Origin: Mycoplasmopsis agassizii
GTDB taxonomy: Bacteria > Bacillota_I > Bacilli_A > Mycoplasmatales > Metamycoplasmataceae
DNA length: 64,000 bases
NCBI RefSeq assembly: GCF_002272945.1
Contig: NZ_NQMN01000001.1
Coordinates: 62,001 to 126,000, forward strand
Reading direction: 5' to 3'
In this document: one piece after another, positions 10,314 through 20,895 of the stretch
How the letters are laid out: every line of letters begins with the position of its first letter
Position numbering within the stretch: position 1 is the first letter of the stretch
Translations under genes and position numbers: made by a program
Notes under the pieces: generated by a model
Seen by the model: only the letters and a program-made list of their open reading frames with translations
Databases searched by the model: none
Told to the model about the DNA's origin: nothing

Positions 10314-11618
10314 TTAAGCAAGTTTTGCGTGCTTAATTTTTGGTTTGATGTTTTTAATTATTAAAATTGTTGAAAGTGAGAAAATTATGTAATAAGGCAA
10401 GTAAAATCACTTGTAAACATTACTTATTTCAATGTAGAAATTGATCTCAATAAACCTATTTATTAGCCAATCAAACATTTCAAATATAAAAGATAGAAAA
10501 TCCTTTAAGTAAAAAAAGATTGCTGAAAAAATATAAATCACTCCAATTATAGGTGTTGCTAATAAAGTGAAAAAGTAAGCAAAGATAATAAATTTATTTG
10601 TAATTAAAACTATTAAAGGAACAGCCATAAAATATGTAGTTATGCTCATTATTAAAAACTTAATAATTTTATTTTTGTAATTTAATTTATTTAAAAATGA
10701 AATATAAAAAGACAAACCATAGCTAAAAATTAAAGCATCTCTAATTAAATAAAACGGATTTAAAATTAAAAATAAATTTAATGAAATTAAAATCAGAAAA
10801 TAATGATTTATTTTTTTAGAAAATAAATATCTAAAAATTATGCTTAATAAATAAACTGTTGCATATCTAAAAATTGAAATATGAAATTCAAAAAATATTA
10901 ATAAAAATATCACTATAAAAATAAAAGATAAATCAATATATTTTTGTTTCATCTTGAACAATTTAAAAATCTTAAAATAGACAAATTTTACAATTGATAA
11001 ATGAAATCCTGAAATTATAACTAAATGCAAAAGTTGTAGATTTTGAAATTGCTGATATTCAAATTCATTTAAATTATTTACTTTTCCCAGATAAAAAAGA
11101 GACATATATTTTTGGTATATATCAGAGCCATTCGCAAAGTATTTTTTTAGTTCACTTTTAAAAGAAAATGAATCTGAAATCTTATTTAACTCAAAGTTTT
11201 TAATTTCGTAAAATACGTTTTCTGATTTTAAAAAATTACTAAAATTGTAATCATCAATATTAATTAATTGTAAATTGCCACTAATTTTTAAAATATCATA
11301 TTCTTCTAAATCAAGATTAGATTTTAAAAAATATTTATAAATTCCTTTTTGAAGAATGTAGGAATTTTTAAATTTTCTAACTACCTTAAATTCACTGTTT
11401 AAATTTTTTTCAACATTATCTATTATAATTTTTAAAATCATAAAAATTAGAAAACAAATGATTAGTGAAAAAATAAAAACATACAAAAGATGCTTTTTCC
11501 TAAAAGTAATTAAGATAAAAAATAAATTAATTACAATAACTAGAAAACCTATTTTTAAAAATAGTTCAAATAAAGAAAATAAAATTGGTAATATCAGAGC
11601 AACGAAAACAAAAACTAA
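10314..11618 (-). CDS. comEC: ComEC/Rec2-like membrane protein
   Basis: Polytopic membrane protein that in competent bacteria forms the DNA-uptake channel. The competence-domain motif HLVIISGFHLSIV (about 11030-10990) corresponds to the ComEC ISGLHV segment, followed by about eight hydrophobic helices. At about 434 residues it lacks the beta-lactamase-like C-terminal domain of Bacillus ComEC. It ends in a basic tail (IKNIKPKIKHAKLA). The frame is open upstream with no ATG; the first good ribosome binding site (AAGGAG, minus strand, about 11635) suggests a non-ATG start near 11618 (TTA) rather than the TTG at 11486, which would delete the first helix. It overlaps comEA-like by 4 bases. Its role here may be DNA uptake or scavenging. 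Confidence 0.8.
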
Positions 11619-12112
11619 ATTACGTAGATCTCCTTGATTTTTTCAAGTGATTTTGCACCAATGCCAGGAAGGTTTTCAACTTCTTCTCATGTATATGTAG
11701 TTTTACTATTTTTGTATTTTAGTAGCTCTGTAATCTGGTTACTTCTTAGACCTAGTTTTTTTAATGAAACTTCTGTGATGTCGGAAAAGTGGTTATTTTC
11801 TTTAAGATTTTTTAAGATGGTATAACTTTTACCATCAGTTAATAATTGGTCTAAATCTAAGCCTTTCATGGCACTATTAGCCTTAATTTTCACAGTGCTA
11901 AGTGCTTTTCTTAAACTAGTTGATTTATCAAAAATATATTTTCCAGGTTTTTCTACGTTACCTATAAAAGTTACAACAACTTTATCTTTTTCAACTGGTG
12001 TTTCTTTTTGTACAACTGGAAAAATTTGGTCTTTAAAAAAATAAACACCAACGGTTGCTGAAATTGCAACCAAAATTATTGAGGCAATTATTGCCTTATA
12101 AATTTTTCTCAT
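11615..12112 (-). CDS. ComEA-like DNA-binding membrane protein
   Basis: Short protein (165 residues) with an N-terminal transmembrane anchor (IIASIILVAISATVGVYFF) and a mostly extracellular remainder. A SLBB-like segment (VTFIGNVEKPGKYIF) is followed by a C-terminal helix-hairpin-helix, VENLPGIGAKSLEKIKEIY, the typical DNA-binding hairpin of ComEA. One in-frame TGA at about 11686 is Trp; without it the HhH would be missed. It is the first gene of the minus-strand operon ending in plsY and overlaps comEC by 4 bases, the same pairing as in Bacillus comE. It shares the 38-base gap with rnpB on the other strand. Confidence 0.85.
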
Positions 12113-12139
12113 AATTTTCTTTCACTTGATTAGTTTATG

Positions 12140-12145
12140 TATAAT
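12140..12145 (+). promoter_or_regulatory. rnpB: -10 box of rnpB
   Basis: A perfect TATAAT, 6 bases before the RNase P RNA start. No clear -35. The complement ATTATA also sits upstream of comEA-like, so the 38-base gap must hold both promoters. Confidence 0.55.
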
Positions 12146-12150
12146 GTTAA

Positions 12151-12440
12151 AGCATCGGTCAATTGCTAGTAATTCTAGAGGAAAGTCCGCTCTAGCACAA
12201 GCTGCGATGCTTGTAGTGTTCGTGCAGGGTCTAATAAACCCTGACTTAGATGACTAGTGCCACAGAGACGAGAAATATGAAACGCGGTAAACTCCACGAG
12301 CTAGAAACCCAAATTATGGTAGGGGAATCGAAAACATATAACTGAATATGTTATCGGAATATGCAATTTGTAAAATTGCATGTTAGATAAATAATTGACG
12401 CAACCTTTATAAGGTTGAACAGAAAGCGGCTTATAGATGT
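12151..12440 (+). ncRNA. rnpB: RNase P RNA (type B-like)
   Basis: Catalytic RNA that removes the 5' leader of tRNA precursors. The conserved core strings are present: GAGGAAAGTCC (12178-12188), CACAGAGACGAG, GAAACGCGGTAAACTCC, AACCCAAATTATGGTAGGGGAA, and ACAGAAAGCGGCTTATAGATG near the end. The 5' GCATC (12152-12156) pairs with GATGT (12436-12440) as helix P1. A TATAAT box lies upstream and a UUCG-loop terminator follows directly. Length about 290 nt. The ends are judged from pairing, so they may be off by a few bases. Confidence 0.96.
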
Positions 12441-12468
12441 AAAGCACTTCGGTGCTTTTTATTTTTTT
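12441..12468 (+). terminator. Terminator of rnpB
   Basis: A 7-bp stem AAAGCAC/GTGCTTT closed by a stable TTCG tetraloop (12448-12451), then a T-rich tail. Confidence 0.85.
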
Positions 12469-12516
12469 AATTTTTTTGTGTAAAATATATAAACCGAGTA
12501 AACAAAGGAGTTGAAT

Positions 12517-13032
12517 ATGGATAACGCCGTCTTATATATCTTAGTAGGGATTATTTTATTTTTAATTTTTGCTTTTGTTGCTTACAACTTTATTAAAAAA
12601 GAATTACGTAAGCGCAAAATTAAAAAGAAAACTAATGAACTGGAACACGAAATTAATAAAAAATACTTCCAATACATTATTGAAATTAATTCATTAATTA
12701 ATGAAAATGATGTAATCATGGATAAATTTTTTAAAAATCAAACTAATTTAAAAATGAGCATGATTGTCACAAGAAGTGACAAATATCTTGATAATTTAAC
12801 TGATACAAAAATCTTTAAAATGTTCTTTTTACCTGATAAAAAATATCGCAGATTTGTAAGCGAATTAAATACTTTAATGGGTTACAAAAGTAATATGTGA
12901 AATAAAAAGATACCTGAAACTATTAAATGATTTAAAGATCAAAATGAAAGTATTTTAGGTACAGTTGATTTAAAAGATCTTGTTGAACAATATAGTGAAA
13001 AAACAAAGCTTCTTTATGCTGATAGCAAATAA
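12517..13032 (+). CDS. Small membrane-anchored protein, unknown function
   Basis: Not recognised. The 171-residue protein has one N-terminal transmembrane segment (about residues 7-27), then a strongly basic stretch (KKELRKRKIKKK), which predicts a cytoplasmic body, and a mixed helical Lys/Glu/Asn-rich remainder. AAAGGAG at 12504-12510 gives a good spacing to ATG 12517. Two TGA codons near the end (12898, 12928) are Trp. It overlaps pgsA by 17 bases, so the two are co-transcribed and probably translationally coupled. A role near phospholipid synthesis is only a guess from position. Confidence 0.8.
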
Positions 13033-13657
13033 AAATCTACCTAACTATTTAACAATTTTCAGATTGTTAATTGTTATACCTTACATTATTTTATTTTCTT
13101 TAATTGCTTATCGAATTAATTATCCTGGCAGTTTAATAATTGATTTAAAATCAATTTGGTCAGTCAACTTTATAATTTTTATAATAGCAATGATCACTGA
13201 TTTTTTCGATGGGTATTTAGCACGTAAATACAAAAACGTATCCACTTTTGGAAAACTTTTTGATCCAATTGCTGACAAAATAATGATCAATACAACATTG
13301 ATCTTTTTAGCTATTACAAATTTAACTTTTGCATGAGTTGTAGTTTTATTTATTTTGCGAGATATCGTAGTTGATGGTGCAAGAAATTTAATGGCTTCTA
13401 AAGGTGTAGAAGTAGCTGCATCAATTTGAGGTAAATTAAAAACAGTTTTTCAAACACTTGCAATTATTATTTTATTTGCAATTGCAATTCCTTTTTATGG
13501 TAATGATTTATTAATAGACCCAAATATTACTATTATGGCATTTGTAGCACTAATAAATATACCAACTTTTGTTGCTCTAATTATGTCTTATATATCAGGA
13601 TATTTATATTTAAAACCTTTATTTAAGTACTTAAAAATATCTAGAAAATCAAACTAA
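13016..13657 (+). CDS. pgsA: CDP-diacylglycerol-glycerol-3-phosphate 3-phosphatidyltransferase
   Basis: Membrane enzyme that makes phosphatidylglycerol phosphate. It has the CDP-alcohol phosphatidyltransferase signature D-x2-DG-x2-AR-x8-G-x3-D-x3-D, seen here as DFFDGYLARKY followed by FGKLFDPIADK. The N-terminus NLPNYLTIFRLLIVIPYI is typical of PgsA. The 213 residues include about five hydrophobic helices. ATG 13016 lies within the end of the upstream gene without a clear ribosome binding site, suggesting coupled translation. TGA codons at about 13333 and 13427 are Trp. Together with plsY it covers phospholipid head-group and acylation steps. Confidence 0.93.
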
Positions 13658-13663
13658 ACAATG

Positions 13664-13688
13664 AATAAAAAACTTACTGTTTTTTATT
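13664..13688. terminator. Bidirectional terminator
   Basis: A perfect 10-bp stem (13664-13673 with 13679-13688) around a 5-base loop, with A and T runs on both sides. It serves pgsA on the plus strand and the converging coiled-coil gene on the minus strand, whose stop (13674-13676) lies in the loop. Confidence 0.8.
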
Positions 13689-14972
13689 TTTTATTTCATT
13701 TAAAATTAGCTCTTTAGTATTTTCAGTATGAATAAAGTTAAGTAGTTTTTTATTGATAAATAAGTGATTAAAAACGAATAAGAAAATTCCAAAAATTTGA
13801 ATTATTGGTTTCATAGGATTAGTTGCAATTTGTGCATTTGCTCAACTTGTGTTATGAGCAAATTCATTTCTTAGTGCACGAGAATCATCGAATTGATAGT
13901 GATTCTTAACTAGGAAATTTTTAAGTATTAATCTGATATCATCTGAAAAAATACTTAATCAAATATCAGGTTTACGGCTTATTAATAAGTCGTTTAATGA
14001 ACGTGTTTTAATTTTAGTTACTTCGCTTGAATGATTTTCATGAATCAATAAAGCAGTTGATCTAATTAAACCTTCAATAATTTGTGAAGCTCTTGAAACA
14101 CGGGAAAAATATAAGTCATTTTTAATTACTTTTGAAATCTGACTATTTAAAGACATTTTCAAAACATATAAATAACCTTTAATTTGTTCAACTAAAGAAT
14201 TTTCTTTTTTGTTGTAATATTCAGTGCTGAAAAACTTTTCTAAAATACCAGCCATCTTAATCATTTTTTTAACAAACTTATTAAAAGATTCAGCTGTAGA
14301 AAGAATGTCATATGAAATATATGAATTAATTTCATCCGAAACATTATTAATAAAATTTAGTCTTTCAAGTGTAAAGAAATTAGCTTCATATTCTTGAAAA
14401 CTCATGTTATTAAAATTATGATTTGATTCTATTTCAGGATCAAAGAATTTTGAAACCCATTTATATTTGCCTAAAATAGGGTCTTTTACGAAGAAGTGAG
14501 TGATACTAATAATTGAAGCATAATCACGGTCTTCATCATCTTGGTCGATTAAATTATTTAAATTAATTTCTGCAGTGTTGATGATTTTATTTTTAAAATC
14601 AAAAAAGGAATTATTAATTTTAACATTGTTACCTGCATTTAAAACTGGAGTAAGATCAGTTTTTAAAATCTCTAGTTGACTAGGTTCTTTTTTAACTGGT
14701 TCTTTATCAGGATTCATTAGGCGTTCATATTCATCCAAAATTTCCTGATTGACATTACTAAAAATTCTAAATTTGTTATAAATATAATTAAAGTCATTAG
14801 TTAAATTGGCTTGGTTGTTTTCTTGATTTAAAACTTTTTGTCTTAAAGTGTTTAAGCCATTTTTGATTAATTGATTTTCAGCTTTCAAACTCTGATTTTC
14901 TTTTAGTAAAGATTCAAGATTGTTTGTCTTTTTATTTGAAGGTTTTTTTATTTCTTTTTTAACACTACTCAT
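13674..14972 (-). CDS. Coiled-coil protein with C-terminal HEPN-like motif, unknown function
   Basis: Not recognised as a named family. The 432-residue protein begins with a Lys-rich N-terminus and a coiled coil (about residues 15-60, with heptad-like ESLLKENQSLKAENQL). A long helical middle region follows. The C-terminal region holds RALRNEFAHN (Arg at about residue 368), which matches the RNxxxH motif of HEPN domains, many of which are RNases or nucleotidyltransferase partners. After it comes a hydrophobic stretch (PIIQIFGIFLFVFNHLF) that may be a membrane helix or a HEPN core helix. The ATG at 14972 follows AAGAG. It lies 8 bases after tmcAL on the same strand. TGA codons near 13958, 13847 and 13844 region are Trp. 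Function is unknown; the HEPN idea is inference. Confidence 0.75.
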
Positions 14973-14980
14973 ACTCTTGA

Positions 14981-15859
14981 TTAATAATCAATACCTTTCC
15001 CTTTTTTGATTTCTAAATAAAAATTTACCATTGCTCTTCTGACAAAAGATGCAGGCGTATATTTTGAAGTACATGCCTTTACAAACTCATTGTAAGATTT
15101 TGCATAAATATGTTTTTTAAATAAATTATATAGTTCTAAATTGATTTTTTTAATATAAAAATAACTATATTTTAAATTATTCAGAAATAGAGATTGAAAG
15201 ATAAAATATCAATTTTGCATTAGTTCTGTTTCATTTTTTACATGCTTAAAAGCTGGTGTATATTTTTCGATGTTTTTATTTTCTAAAAACATTTTTCTAA
15301 TATTCGTTGCACTAGTAATATTATCGATAGTTTCTTCAGAATTATAATCAACATTTCTTTTTAAAATTAAATAAGAAATGTTTAGATTTAATTTTTCAAT
15401 TGCTTGAATATAAGAAATTGCTAAGATGTCATTTGACTTGATTGAAATATTTTTATTTTCCTTAAGCAAAGAAAAATAATTTTTATAATCACCTTCATCA
15501 ATTTGTTCTTTTAAAATATCAGAAAGTTTTTTTAATTCTTCATAACTTCCTAATTCAGAACCAAAACTGATATGGGTTATATTATTTTCTCTAAATCTAG
15601 AAATTATTTTGCTTGCAAAAAAAGGTGCACCCTGAACTACTTCTTCATCAGTTAACCTAATAATTTGATCTGCTCCATATTGCAGAGAAAATTTTTTTCT
15701 AATTTCAAAATCAAGAATATTGATTGTTCCTCTTTGCGTAAAATAGTCACTAAGAAAAATTACTATCTCAGAATCAGGATAATTAGTTTTTAATCAATTC
15801 AGTTGTCTGATATGTCCATAATGAAAAGGGTTATATTCAGCAATGACAGCAATTTTCAT
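14981..15859 (-). CDS. tmcAL: tRNA(Met) cytidine acetate ligase (TmcAL/YlbM family)
   Basis: ATP-dependent enzyme that acetylates the wobble cytidine of elongator tRNA-Met. The start MKIAVIAEYNPFHYGH carries the nucleotidyltransferase PFHxGH motif and is typical of the YlbM family. IVIFLSDYFTQRG and FGSELGS follow in the expected order. The C-terminal TSKYTPASFVRRAMVNF corresponds to the family's conserved tRNA-binding end. At 292 residues it is shorter than the 380-400 of Bacillus, as in other mollicutes. It was often annotated as nicotinate-nucleotide adenylyltransferase-like; the YNPFHxGH start and the C-terminal block argue for TmcAL. It is divergent from fpg with a 40-base gap. Confidence 0.85.
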
Positions 15860-15899
15860 ATTAATTTAAATTTTAGCAAAATTACTTTAAAATTTAAGA

Positions 15900-16724
15900 A
15901 TGCCTGAATTGCCAGAAGTAAGAGTTAACGCCTTCAAATTAAATGAAGCAGTTACAAACAAAACAATAGTTGACATCAAAGTTTGAAAGCCAAAACTGAT
16001 TCAAGAAATCAATGAAGAAGAATTTAAAAGTAGTTTGATTGGTAAGCGAATCAAAAGTGTTTCTAATGTTTCTAAATTTTTAGTTTTTGAACTAACAGAT
16101 GATACTTATATGCTAAGTCATTTAAGAATGACAGGTCAATATTTATTTTGAAATACACCTCCTGATTTTCTAGAACAACACATTCATATCATTTGATATT
16201 TTAGTGATGGTTCTCAACTTCAATACAAGGATTATCGAGCGTTTGGAACTTTTCATATTAGAAATAAACTTAATTTACTAAGCACAAAACCATTATCAAT
16301 AATTGCTAAAGAGCCTCAAGAAATAGAACCAAATGATTTTTTTAAATTGACTAAAAAATCGTCAAAAGCTATTAAAACTTTTTTATTAGACCAAAGCAAA
16401 ATTGCTGGTTTAGGAAATATTTATGCTAATGAAGTGCTTTGAGCCTGCAAAATTCATCCTAGCAAACTAGCTAGTGAAATATCTTTAAAAAACGTTAAAG
16501 ATATTTTAAAATTTGCTGCCCAAATTATGGATGAATCGACAAAATTAGGGGGTTCAACAATTGATTCATATTCATCATTAAATAAACAAGAAGGAAGTTA
16601 TCAAAACTTTTTACAAGTACATCTAAGAGATAAAAAAGAGTGTCGCAGATGTCATACAATCATTAAGAAATTTTCACTTAATGGTCGCAGTTCTTATTAT
16701 TGCCCTAAAGAGCAAAAACTATAA
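15900..16724 (+). CDS. fpg: Formamidopyrimidine-DNA glycosylase
   Basis: Removes oxidised purines such as 8-oxoguanine and nicks the site. After Met removal the catalytic Pro and Glu are in PELPEVR. The Lys of VSKFLVFEL, LSHLRMTGQ, and the helix-two-turn-helix DQSKIAGLGNIYANEVLW are in place. The C-terminal zinc finger has only three of four cysteines: CRRC and YYC are present, but the usual CPxC end reads CPKEQKL. Length 274 residues is normal. There is no good ribosome binding site before ATG 15900 and only 40 bases to the divergent tmcAL start, so a short-leader mRNA is likely. The last 6 bases overlap the stop of the converging gene. TGA codons (e.g. 15985, 16195) are Trp. Confidence 0.93.
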
Positions 16725-17108
16725 TTGCTCAGTTTTTGCTTCTTCAACTATTTTTCTGGGTCTAAGAAAAACAATTGTATGATCATCCATATTTTTTTCT
16801 AGAGATTCATAAATCATATGAAGAAGTTTTATTTTAATTCTTTCTTCGAAAAAATCACCTTCGACAATTTCATTTAGAATTAAATTATCTAGATGAATTT
16901 TTTCAATTTCATAACTAATATATCTATCGATATAATAATTTTGTTTCTGAGTTTTTAAGGAATAATTTCCTAGTGATTGATCTGTAAATAATTCATTAAA
17001 GAAATAACTTTTTTCATCTTCACTAATAATAATGATTTGATCAGTTTGTTGATTTTCTTTGAATTTGAAGTAACTTTTAATTTTAAGTGGGGTTAATAAT
17101 GGAGCCAT
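16719..17108 (-). CDS. Small soluble protein at the end of the T4SS-like operon, unknown
   Basis: Not recognised. The 129-residue protein has no signal peptide or membrane segment and a mixed alpha/beta pattern ending in a charged tail (RPRKIVEEAKTEQL). Its ATG lies one base after the stop of the 1261-residue surface protein, with AAAGG in the preceding gene as ribosome binding site. It is therefore the last cistron of the operon and probably a cytoplasmic partner of it. Its stop codon overlaps the last two codons of fpg by 6 bases. Confidence 0.75.
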   Translation of the reverse strand: MAPLLTPLKIKSYFKFKENQQTDQIIIISEDEKSYFFNELFTDQSLGNYSLKTQKQNYYIDRYISYEIEKIHLDNLILNEIVEGDFFEERIKIKLLHMIYESLEKNMDDHTIVFLRPRKIVEEAKTEQL

Positions 17109-17109
17109 G

Positions 17110-20100
17110 TTAGACTGCCTTTCTTTTTAATCTGTTGTGAACTACTTTTGAAATTATTACTATTGAAATGATTGATAAAATTGTTATCGGAATTATTCAA
17201 TATAATTTTGAAGTAGCATCTTCTTGAGTTTTTGGTTCAGCAAGTGAACCATCTTTTGTTTTTGAAATCATTTCATTTAATTCTTCATTAGAAACAATTT
17301 CGACTGTTTTATTTGAACTTGATGTAATAACTGCTTCGTTAGTTATTTTGATAAATTTATCATTTAAAATGTTTCTTGACTTAGAAACCAATTTTAAATA
17401 TATGCTTGTATCTGTTGTGTTTACACCCAGAAGAAATCCAATATATTCTGAATTATTGACATCTTCAAGATAAACATCTTTTCCGTTTACAAGCTTATAT
17501 TTATCAAGTTCTGTTTGTAAATTTGTAACTATCTGCTTAACAGCATCATGACTAGTTGTTGCATTGATTTTTATCTCTGATAAAGCTAAAGATGATAAAT
17601 CAAATTGATAGTTTTGATCTTTTGAAATAGTATTTTTAACTAAAATTTCTTTACTATTTATGAAAAATTTTTGCTTAGGAATTAGCTTGATTTTAAACTC
17701 AAAAACTCCTTCTACATTTTCATTAGTTTTTAAATTTTCAAAGTTTTCTATTTCAATATCTGTACCTAAAATAATGTTCAAATTTGACAACCTGTCTGTG
17801 ATTTTGGTTCAAATTTGATTTTTTAATTCAACATTATTTAGAGCATTTGTATCTATATTTTCAATATCTAATTTTTCAAGATCTTTGTATTCTAAATTAA
17901 CTTTTTTGAATACAAAATTGTATAGATAAAAGCTTGCATAAAAGTATTGCTGTTTATCTTTTGAAAAGACCTTAACATTTAAATATTTATTATTTCCATT
18001 TTCCAATTCGAAATTTACAATATCATTAATGTCACCATCAATTTTATAATCAAAATATTGTCATAAATCTTTTTCAATATTTTCTTTTATATGTTTATCA
18101 ATCTCATCTTTAATACCATCTATAGTGTTTATACCATTTAAATTTAAATCGGGTATTTGAATATTATAAAGTGTTGTATTATCAATGGAAACTGGTAAAT
18201 TATCAATATAATCTCTTTCTAAGAAAATGAATTCTTCACCATTTTTTACTTTAAAATTAGTTAAACTTTTTTGTCATACAAGAACATAAATCTTTTTATT
18301 AGAAATAAAATATCAATATTTTATTTCTAATTTTTCTTCACTAATGAATTCATCAAATTTTTCTAATTTACTATTAGCTCTAATTTTATTTGATAGTTCA
18401 GAGACAAATAAATCACTTTTAAATTTTTGATTTGTTCTTCTTTCTTTTTCATATTCGTTTTCAAATACAATTGAAAAAGGTGCTGAGTTTAAGTTGTTTC
18501 CTTTTATTCTAAAATAGTTAGAAAAAACATCTTCATCCATATCAAAGATTTCTTTGTATGGAAATTTCTTTTCAATAACAAAAGGTTCATAAGTATCACT
18601 TATATAAAAGTTTATGTGATTAATTTTTTCTCAAATTGTTCTAATTGCTTCATCAGTACTTATTAAGTTATTTTCTTCTAGTTTTTTCTTTAAAAACTTA
18701 AGAACTTTAGAATCATTTTCAACTTGTCTAATTATTTCTTCTGCATATTCGCTATCAATATAACCAGATGTATCACCTGGATTTTTTTCTAATAATCTAT
18801 TAATTGCATCTGTATGTCCAATACCTCTTGTAGGATCATTTGGATTACTTGAGTTTTCTCTTAGTTTGTTTTCTATTTCTCGTAAATCATTAAAGCTAAG
18901 AGGTGCTTTATAATTATTTGGTAGAAATCCACCTTTGTCTGGGTTTATATTTTTTGAAGTGGAGCTACTTTTTGAGCCATTGATTACAGAAACATTATTT
19001 TTAGGATCAAAATCTGTAACATATTTTGTTCAATAGGACATTAAATCTTCATAACTTAATTCATTAAGTGAATCGATTTTCAACGACTTTTTATTAACTA
19101 AATAATCTTTCAAAATTTTTCCGTATATAGAAAAATCAATCGGTATAAATTTTTTAGAACGAATCAATTTTTCAAAGGATTTGTCATTTCCAATATGTAT
19201 CATCGTATATTTTTGAACTTGTTTATCATCGACTCCTAAATTAAAAAGGTGTGTTTTTTCTGATGATATGTAGTTATTGTTTTCGCCTTTAATTTTTTCG
19301 TGTTCAATAAATGTTCAGTTATTTTTTTCTTCATAGATTTTATGTTTCAAATATTTATATTTAACATCTGAATTAATTACTATACCTTTACGACTATGAA
19401 CTACTTCTACAAAACCGCCATTTTTTAAGTTTTTATAGGTTTGGTCAATTATGTTACTGTTATGTGAAAAAATATCGTCTGTTATTCAATATAATGATGA
19501 TTCTAAACCTGTATTTGGTTTAATATTTGGATTATATGCTTTATTAACAATATTTTGCTGTGGTCCAATATATGGTGTAATTAATAAATTTTGATCTTCA
19601 TTAATTGAAGGATTTCAGCCGAATCACTTATATCTGAAATATCCTGTAGAGGGATATTTTTTGAAAATAATTTGCCGAGCATCAGGAAATTTTTCAGATG
19701 AGATCTTTAAGTCAACTTGTTCATGGTCACCTAGATTTTCTTCAATGTCATATTCAAACACGCTGTTTAATACGCTGATTTTTTGGTCATCTATGTAAAG
19801 AACATCATGTTTATTCTCATTCGAAGAAAAAGTTATCTTAGGGTACTGATATGAGTACCATTCTTCTATACCATCCTTGTTTTTTATCTTTTCTGCAATC
19901 TCATTTTTATATAATTTTGAGTCTCAGTTACTTTTTTTATAATGAACAATTAGATTTTTTTCAATTTCTAATTTATTTTCTAAAAATCCGTAACTTCAAT
20001 CTACATAAAAATTTTGAATAGTTACATAGTCACTTATCTTGTTTTCTGTAAATCCTATTTTTACATTTACTTTAGATGTGCTTGAACTTTCTTGAACTAT

Positions 20101-20895
20101 TTCATAATTTATTGCAAATTTACTTCTGTCTTTCAAACCAGATAGCATTTTTTGGAAATATTCTTGTAATTTCTTATATTTGTTTCCTGACCTTGATTTT
20201 AAATAGATGCTTGCATCAGAAGGTTCAACTCCAAGTGCGATTCTGTTTCTAAAAGTATCGATCAGATTCACAAGTGCATCTCTTACACTTTCACTTAGTA
20301 AAGGTTTGAAGGAAATTTTGATATCTTGATAAATCGTTAATTTAGAAGTTGTTCAATAATCTTGGTAACTATATTTTTGAATGTCCATCTTTATCTTAAT
20401 ATAATCAATTCTAGCATCATCAACAGTGTATTTGTAGTCTCTTTTAACTTCTTTAAACCTTTTTTGAGCTAATTCTTCATCATTTGATGCAAAAGGTTTA
20501 GTAAGAAATATTCCAGCTGTATAAAGGCGTCCTCTATAGATTTCAATTTTATTAATAGTTCTTTTTGCTGGTATGACTTCAATTTCAATAGATGTTTGGT
20601 CATCTCTAATTTCACCTATCTCATACGATTCAGGTCCTATGTCAGAATAAACTATTACAGTGTAGTTTTTCTCTTTTGTATAAAGTGTTGCAACAAATTC
20701 CTCTTCAATTTTCTTAGTATCCACAAATTGATGGGTTTTGTTATAGAATTGAGTGGATGCAGGAATATAGTCAGCAAATGGATCAAACAGATCCTTTTTT
20801 ATTGTTGGTGGTTTTGCACTAATTGAAACTGTTGATATTAAACCAATACTAACTAAACCTAGGATACTAAAAACAATATTTCTTTTCAGTTTCAT
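17110..20895 (-). CDS. Large surface protein with signal peptide and C-terminal membrane anchor, T4SS-like operon
   Basis: Not recognised. The single reading of 1261 residues is interrupted only by TGA (Trp) codons. It starts with a signal sequence or anchor (IVFSILGLVSIGLISTVSIS) without a lipobox. The body is a long Asn/Lys/Asp/Ser-rich extracellular region. The C-terminus has one transmembrane helix (WIIPITILSIISIVIISKVV) and a basic tail (HNRLKRKAV), so the bulk should be outside and the tail in the cytoplasm. Two similar segments near the N- and C-terminal parts, ALGVEPSDASIYLKSRSG and LLGVNTTDTSIYLKLVSK, suggest a repeated domain. ATG 20895 overlaps the VirB4-like gene by 29 bases. By position it may be the exposed part or the secreted adhesin of the T4SS-like machine; this is inference. 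Confidence 0.85.
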
